From Vitellaria paradoxa (lineage: Eukaryota; Streptophyta; Magnoliopsida; Ericales; Sapotaceae), in NCBI GenBank assembly GCA_019916065.1, contig CM034236.1, forward strand, positions 18,366,805 through 18,430,804: 64,000 nt of DNA, read 5' to 3'. Below the pieces are notes generated by a model that was not told the DNA's origin, did no database searches, and was given only the letters and a program-made list of their open reading frames with translations. The translations under genes were made by a program, and so were the position numbers. Positions 58,201-64,000 of this stretch are shown piece by piece. Every line of letters starts with the position of its first letter. The stretch's first letter is position 1.

Positions 58201-60174
58201 CAAAGAAGTAGATGAATATGGATGGACTCCACTACACTGGGCTGTAGGCATTAACAATGTGGAAAAAGTGAGCAAGCTATTAGAAAAAGACCCATCATCG
58301 TCAGTGGCGTACACTCCGGCAAACGACGATGATGAGAAGATAGCTCTTCACATAGCTGCAGCTCATGGGTACGTAAATGTGATGGAAAAGCTATTATTCC
58401 AGTGTCCCGATAGTTGGGAGATAGTCGATGGTGAAGGACAGAACATCCTACACATTGCCGTAGAGGCAGAGCAAAGGGCTGTGATCGATGTGGCTAAAAA
58501 ATATCCTTGGTTCAACCATCTGATAAATCAGAAAGACAACGTCGGAAACACACCCCTTGATCTTGCTTCGGGTCGGCGCTTGCTCTATCAGAGTCTCAGA
58601 GGATATGATATGAACTTGACCGTGGTAAGAATGCACCCGACCTTGCTTGAGATGACATATCATTAATTCTATTCTTACCTCAAACACTAGGGTACATATA
58701 TTAAATACTATAAAACTATTTAGAAACTTTTACACTTCTATTTGATGGACTATAAATTGATGACCAATTTTTGTAATTTTAAACATATGAATGTTTACAT
58801 CTAAATTCCTAAAATTGGGTTAAATTTTCACACCTTAGGTAGGCACAATTATTATTGGGTTAAATTTTTTTTTCCCATTTATTAGGTTAGGCACAATTAG
58901 ATACTGATAATATAAAAAAAATAATAGGTAGTAAAAATTTTTTTCCAGGATGGGCACATGCTGATCCTTTCATTCAAGTAGCTCCACCTCTGGGTGGCAC
59001 GGGCAAGGGTGGCCAGGTTAGGGGTTGAGAGAGAAGGAGAAAAAAAAAAAAAAACCACAAAAAGGAAATTGTATTTTAGAAGTTTTTTTTGAAAGTCATT
59101 AAAAAATTTATGAATGTGTACTTCGTATGAAAATATGAAAATCTCAATTATTCGTACTACAAAATTAAGGATGAACACCAACTGGCTGATATCCCCCTTA
59201 TAATGAAACTATGTTAGCATTTTTAATTATTTCCAAATTTGTCCAATAAATTTTATTAGTTCTACAATTAAAATAGTTCAATAACTTATTGATTTTGGAG
59301 TATTTTTATAATTTTTTTTCCCTTGTTTGGCAAGTCACCCACTTTCTTTCCCTTCTTTTTGATTACAAATTAACTTTGCAAGCATTGCATGTGCTATATA
59401 AACTTCTAGTAAATGATAAAAAGACTTAAAATTAAATGAAAGAGAGACATTTGATTAATCCCAATCATATTACTCGTATACTTTTTCTTTTGGATTTATC
59501 TCCTAATAAAAAAAAAAAAAAAACAATTACAGGCTCCAATCAATTGGACTCAAATATCTCGTGTGAAGCACTACATACCGAGACGGAAGAAAGAGCTTGA
59601 GGAACTCCGAAAGAGGAATATAGAGAAAGAAGAACGTCTCCGAGAAATAATAAAGGAACAAAATAAAGAGAGTCAAGAAAATCTATCCAGAACAGGTGAG
59701 AGCCATTTGCTCGTGGCTACGCTCATAGCAACCATCGCCTTCACGCTCGGTTTCACGGTACCAGCTATTGACCGCAGTCGCAATGGCGGAGGGCAGGAAA
59801 TTCTACTAAAAGAGGAAGCGTTCAAGGCATTTCTCATAAGCAACAGTATAGCTGCGATAAGCTCTATCGCCACCGTGTTATTTTACATCATCGTCTCAAA
59901 TTACAGTGCCAATCTCGACAAACCGAGCTATATACCTTATCTCTATAAGGTGGTCTACAACGCTATTAGGGTTTCAGTGGCGGCAATTTTGTTGGCGTTC
60001 ATTACGGGCACTTATGCGGTGCTAACGCATCCGCGGTGGCTTGTCATCGTCGTATGTGTTCTTGGTTCTCTTCCCTTCATTCTTTACTTAAAAGTGGGAT
60101 ACTTTTGTTCAACTCTATTTGATAGGGTATGTAAGGGCACAAAAAAAGGTATTGGAATATCAAAAAGATTTTAA
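55299..60174 (+). CDS. Ankyrin-repeat PGG-domain membrane protein (ACD6/ITN1 family), three exons
   Basis: Exons are 55299-55863, 58158-58624 and 59533-60174, with GTAAGT and GTAAGA donors, CAG acceptors and matching phases (1, then 0), giving 557 residues. The ATG follows a leader shared with the relic at 29502. About nine ankyrin repeats span residues 36-340 (STVLHVAAQFGKLTCVKKIL, DTALHVAARQGHTDIVREL, WTPLHWAVGINNVEKVSKLL, IALHIAAAHGYVNVMEKLL). A Lys/Glu-rich coiled stretch precedes a PGG domain (HLLVATLIATIAFTLGFTVP, about residue 402) with four membrane segments to about 541. Family members such as ACD6 act at membranes in defence and salicylate signalling, and ITN1 in salt stress; the role of this one is inferred. 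Introns are 2.3 kb and 0.9 kb, AT-rich, without recognised genes. AATAAAAAG at about 60191 is a candidate poly(A) signal. Confidence 0.9.
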
Positions 60175-60236
60175 GGAATAGAGATGATATCAATAAAAAG
60201 AGCCAAAAATAAAGTTGCTTGCTTGGACGATTGCGT

Positions 60237-60267
<31 letters not shown>

Positions 60268-61004
60268 CACATACACACACACACACACTATCTTTTGGAC
60301 AAACTACTTAAATTTTCTTTTGGTATGGTATTCTTTAATATATATATATATATATTGCGGTATGAGAGATTACATACCAATCCCTTTCAAAACTTGTTTA
60401 CAGGGCAGAGATTAATCGAATGACATTTTTATCCTCATTGCAATTAGAGTTATTAATTAAATACTAAAATAAATAAATAATTTATTATTGGTAAATGAAT
60501 TAAAAAAAAATTAGGAATGATATGCACAAGTTAACTAAAGCAAAAATCTAGAACTCTTTTAAAAGTAAAATAAATATATAATGCATTCAAGAAATAAAAT
60601 TTTTATTCCTGATAAAATATAATTTAAAATTAGAATACCAAATATATCCTAACTACTTCTATCATCATGAAAAATATTATTTATTGCGAGAGAAAATGAA
60701 ATATAAACAAGCTGAAGTGAACTGCGCACTAAAGTTTTAGCAAAATGGGCATATGTGTCAATTTTTCTTGAACGATTTTATAACATAAAATAAAAATTAA
60801 TTTTTTAAATTTCTTATTCAAAAATAATTTACATCAACCACAATATGGTTGATGTGGCATCATGGGAGGGATGGACACATACGGCTGTCAACCCATTTGG
60901 TAGTTGTGATGGCAGTGATGGTCCAAATCAAGGGAGGCTGTTCGGGCAAGGGTGGCAATCGCCTAAGTTCCTAAAGCTTTCATTCAATAAAAAGTCTTAA
61001 ATTT

Positions 61005-61044
<40 letters not shown>

Positions 61045-62570
61045 ATTATTTTAAATTTATCATTCTTTTAATTCCAACACATATTTTAATCTCAAATAAT
61101 TTTAAAATTTACCTTAATTTATAGAAATAATATTTAATACGTTTTTATAATATATTTATTAAAAGAATTAATTTAAATAGACTATATTTCCTTTTATTTT
61201 CATCAGCAATAAGATATTCTCTCTCGTTTTTAATTTTAAAAATGACTTACACAATGATAACAATTATATCTAATGATTATAAGTTCTAAATTAATTATAT
61301 AATAGTTGTCTCAAATTATTGTTTAGGAGCTATACAAAAATTTAATAAGTAATTTTATGTCTCAAATGGCTAGTTAGAGAATTTATCTTTAAATAAAAAA
61401 TTTAAAATATTTCATATTATACTAAAAATTTTAAAATATTTCAGTTTTGTTTCAAGTCAAATAAAATTCACTTATCCTCAATTACTATTCAAAATGCTTT
61501 CATCTCTTGCATAGATAATGCCTGCCTAAAAAATAGAATGAATGTTTTGTCTTAATTAAGTTGATAAGATTTAATTTAATAATAAACAGATGCACTATTC
61601 TATTTTGAATTCACTTTTTGTTTGCTTTACTTTATTTTTTTATCAAAATTTTATTTTATTTTTTTTTTATTTTTTTCTCGTAACTTTTAAGCAGTATTTA
61701 TAACAAACTTTTATATTCTATTAAGCATTTTTTAAATTTAAGGTACTAGTATATGAAAATTTTTAAAAATATATAATGTTTTTAGACTTGTATATATATA
61801 TATATATATATATATTTAACCTTTTGCCTTCAAATAGAAACGATCCTGGTCCTGGTTTCAGAACATTTCAACACCTAACAACTAATGTTCAAAGAAAGAC
61901 CTCACTAGTCTTCAAATGTTAATCAAGTGAACATGAAATTCGACCATAGCATCTAAATGTACAGCTATTAATGTTTAGAATCCAGTTGTCGGGGGTGGAC
62001 TCAATATTTAAAGATAGAGTGGGATACATTACAAAAAGTTAAAATTGATTAAATTTAAAAACAAAAATTGAACTAAAAATTTTTTTGAGTTAGGATACTG
62101 GAGGTATAGTCGAGAACAGAAGTTAGTTCTGCCCCTGCTAGTTGCCCCTAGCAAATTGATGATTTTTAATAAAGTAATTGTTAACTAAATGACAATTGAA
62201 ATAATTTTTAACAAAATAATTGTTAACTAAATGACAATTGAAATATGAATTTAAAAAAAAATAGAATAAAATATGTGAATGTACAGCTATTCAAGTTCAC
62301 ACAAGCTATCTTCCGGCAAATTGATAATTTTCTAACAATTAATTATAATTGTTAACTTATATTTGACTAATTAAATATGAATAGGAAAGGGATAAATACA
62401 CTCTTTCATTAATTTTCTTCACTTTACAGTAACTTTAATTTCAATAAAAAAAAGTAATGTAGAGTAGAGGAAATTAATGACGGAGTGCATTTATCCCTAA
62501 GTGTATGAATATAATTAAGCGAGAATATATATATACACACGATATTAACTTTAATTGGTGATGAATCAGT
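60175..62570. other. Intergenic AT-rich DNA
   Basis: No gene was recognised. Simple repeats: (CT)n/(CA)n at 60241-60288, (TA)n at about 60341-60354, 61008-61040 and 61793-61815. A tandem duplication of about 43 bp, containing AATTGTTAACTAAATGACAA, lies at about 62172-62245. Confidence 0.6.
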
Positions 62571-63714
62571 ACCTTGTCTTCTTTGATCGATCTGATCCAA
62601 GTTCGAGAAGCTGTCTAAAATACTGGCGTGATGCATGTCAAAAAATCTCCGATGCTTAAGTTAGTATGAGAGTTCAAGAATTCAGTTTGACAAAATTTCA
62701 GTAAGAAAGTGCCTCATAACTGTGTTGTTGTGAAGCCTCCGTTTTTATATGAGAAGCCTTTACATGGATTGACGAGCATGCAGTTACTCGTAACTGCATA
62801 TAATGTGTTTTATCTCCTTCTGATATGATGACACCACCTGTACCTATAATTCCCAAGGCTGGCTCTTTGACCTGTTAGCTAACGCGCTTCGACGTGTTTT
62901 CCATTGATATAGTTGATGGCAACGTCTTCATAGACTTGAGATCCAGAAAAACTCAATTGAGTTCCCGATCAATCCGTATCTGATCACTCTCGGGCCCCAT
63001 CTGGGTAATGAGATTTGATCGAGAAAAACTCAATTGAGTTCTCGATCGAGGATCACTTCACTCAGGTATCCCGATTGAGTACAAATCGATTAGTAAACTG
63101 ACCTAATGCCCCTATGTGGGGCTTTCCCATATCAGATGCCCTTGATTCCCCTTGCCTCCCAAGCGAGGCTAGGGGAATCTAACAATCTCTAACCCTCTAT
63201 CTTCATGCGTGCATTTAGTGCACCGCAGGCAGTGCCACACTAGCACAATACTACCATGACATTTTTTTTTATTTCTCCTGCCACGCGTTAACTAGATACA
63301 GGTCAAAAATTTCGAAAATGTTTGGGTTAATCCTATCCGTTCATTGAAGTTAATTGCAATAATTGAAATTGAGGTGGGATTTTGCACTTTTACTTCCCTA
63401 TTTCGAATCCCTTACGTTCACTGTCACTAAAATTTTCTCTGCAACTTGATACTTCTCTACATCTCCAAATATCCGATCCTCTTTGTCTTTTCAAGCATCC
63501 TTTCCAGTTTCTTTCGGTGAGTCTAACTTCATCTTCAATTCCTTTTCTCTTTTCTTCTTCTTATGCACTGTATCACCTATCGTGACATCTGGTTTTACCG
63601 TAGGTTACGTCAAATCCCTCAATTTAGAGGGTTTGTAGCAAACCCTAGATTTCTTAGGGCAATTTTTGAAACTTTGCTTTTCGGTTCTTATACTGCGATA
63701 CTAGGAAAGATAAT
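62571..63714. other. Higher-GC region upstream of the terminal ORF, possible LTR or leader
   Basis: Base composition rises, and the region holds two copies of AGAAAAACTCAATTGAGTT (about 62946 and 63022). The second is part of a near-perfect 32-bp palindrome centred at about 63034. ORFs are short. It could be the LTR and leader of the gypsy-type element that seems to begin at 63715, but LTR ends and a primer binding site were not established. Confidence 0.35.
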
Positions 63715-64000
63715 GGCTGACTCTGAGAGTACCCATTCTAATGATTCAATTAGAGTTAGGGAAATTGTGTCCACATCCCACTCTGTAGTTGGAGTTGAAA
63801 CCTAGTTGTGAAAATCTTGGGCCTGTAACTGATGCATTTAGTCCCGAGGTTGCTAAGTCTAGCTGTCCGACTAGGGAGCGGCCCCAATTTTACGCTGAGG
63901 ATATCACATCCTCTATGGATGCGGACAGGATCCAACAGCTATGGTCCGTGTTCCAATTTCCGTGAGCCCTTTCTTTTAGGTTCCTGAGGGGACCAATAGA
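63715..64000 (+). pseudogene. Start of a gypsy-type gag-like coding region (partial, frameshifted)
   Basis: ATG opens MADSESTHSNDSIRVREIVS and continues to a stop at 63803-63805. In the +1 frame the reading goes on (CENLGPVTDAFSPEVAKSSC, ERPQFYAEDITSSMDADRIQ, QLWSVFQFP), broken by TGA at 63963-63965, then FRFLRGPI to the window edge. A Ser-rich start followed by D-R-I-x-x-L-W-x-x-F-x-F-P and an L-R-G-P-like end resembles the plant putative gypsy-type transposon domain. The remainder lies outside the window. Confidence 0.4.

Noticed and set aside
1..64000. tRNA, rRNA or other structured RNA genes
   Set aside because: No cloverleaf with A and B boxes or rRNA core sequence was recognised. The tRNA-like strings found are primer binding sites of retroelements.

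Overview
This is a stretch of nuclear DNA from a flowering plant, most likely a dicot. It is very AT-rich and dense in short TA, GA and CT repeats. It carries plant-specific families: an ankyrin-PGG membrane protein, a plant mobile domain protein, Copia, MULE and CACTA transposons, and an endogenous caulimovirid. No bacterial, organellar or CRISPR feature was seen. Host genes are few: one intact ankyrin-PGG gene (55299-60174, three exons), a first-exon-like fragment (1383-1753) and a dead ankyrin relic (29502-29655). Almost everything else is mobile DNA or segmental duplication.

Layout. 1-2703: low-complexity DNA, a small MITE and a probable gene fragment. 2704-13326: a complete but dead Copia retrotransposon with 490-bp LTRs and a TACAA target duplication. 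It is interrupted by a partial endogenous caulimovirid (about 3339-7762, minus strand) whose two ends abut TA repeats. 13327-16480: intergenic, with a MITE and a diverged duplicated segment. 16490-17822: CACTA relic with four tandem repeats, joined to a truncated minus-strand Copia (17823 to about 19760). 19900-25740: a swarm of MITEs and a tandem duplication. 26411-28049: long-TIR MULE-like element with a 9-bp duplication. 24.5-34.1 and 42.6-44.4 kb: repeated copies of the region upstream of the ankyrin gene, one still carrying a broken ankyrin start. 34134-42619: a nearly intact two-gene MULE (transposase plus plant mobile domain gene), with about 112-bp TIRs and a TTGTTTTGA duplication; the unoccupied site is preserved in the paralogous block at 29971. 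44588-48502: LTR element with only a gag-like ORF. 48756-52305: complete CACTA element with an ATA duplication. 52306-60174: flank and the ankyrin-PGG gene. 60175-64000: intergenic, ending in what looks like the start of a gypsy-type coding region.

How the parts relate. The ankyrin-PGG locus was duplicated locally several times; all but one copy decayed, and transposons landed in the copies. The transposon genes are mostly inactivated by stop codons that look like C-to-T changes at CAG or CAA codons, as expected for methylated, silenced DNA. I found no clearly new molecular system. The most informative structures are the MULE with its internal empty-site control, the circularly permuted viral segment bounded by TA repeats inside the Copia, the gag-only LTR element, and the ankyrin array. 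All boundaries, exon joints and identities were read by eye, without database searches.
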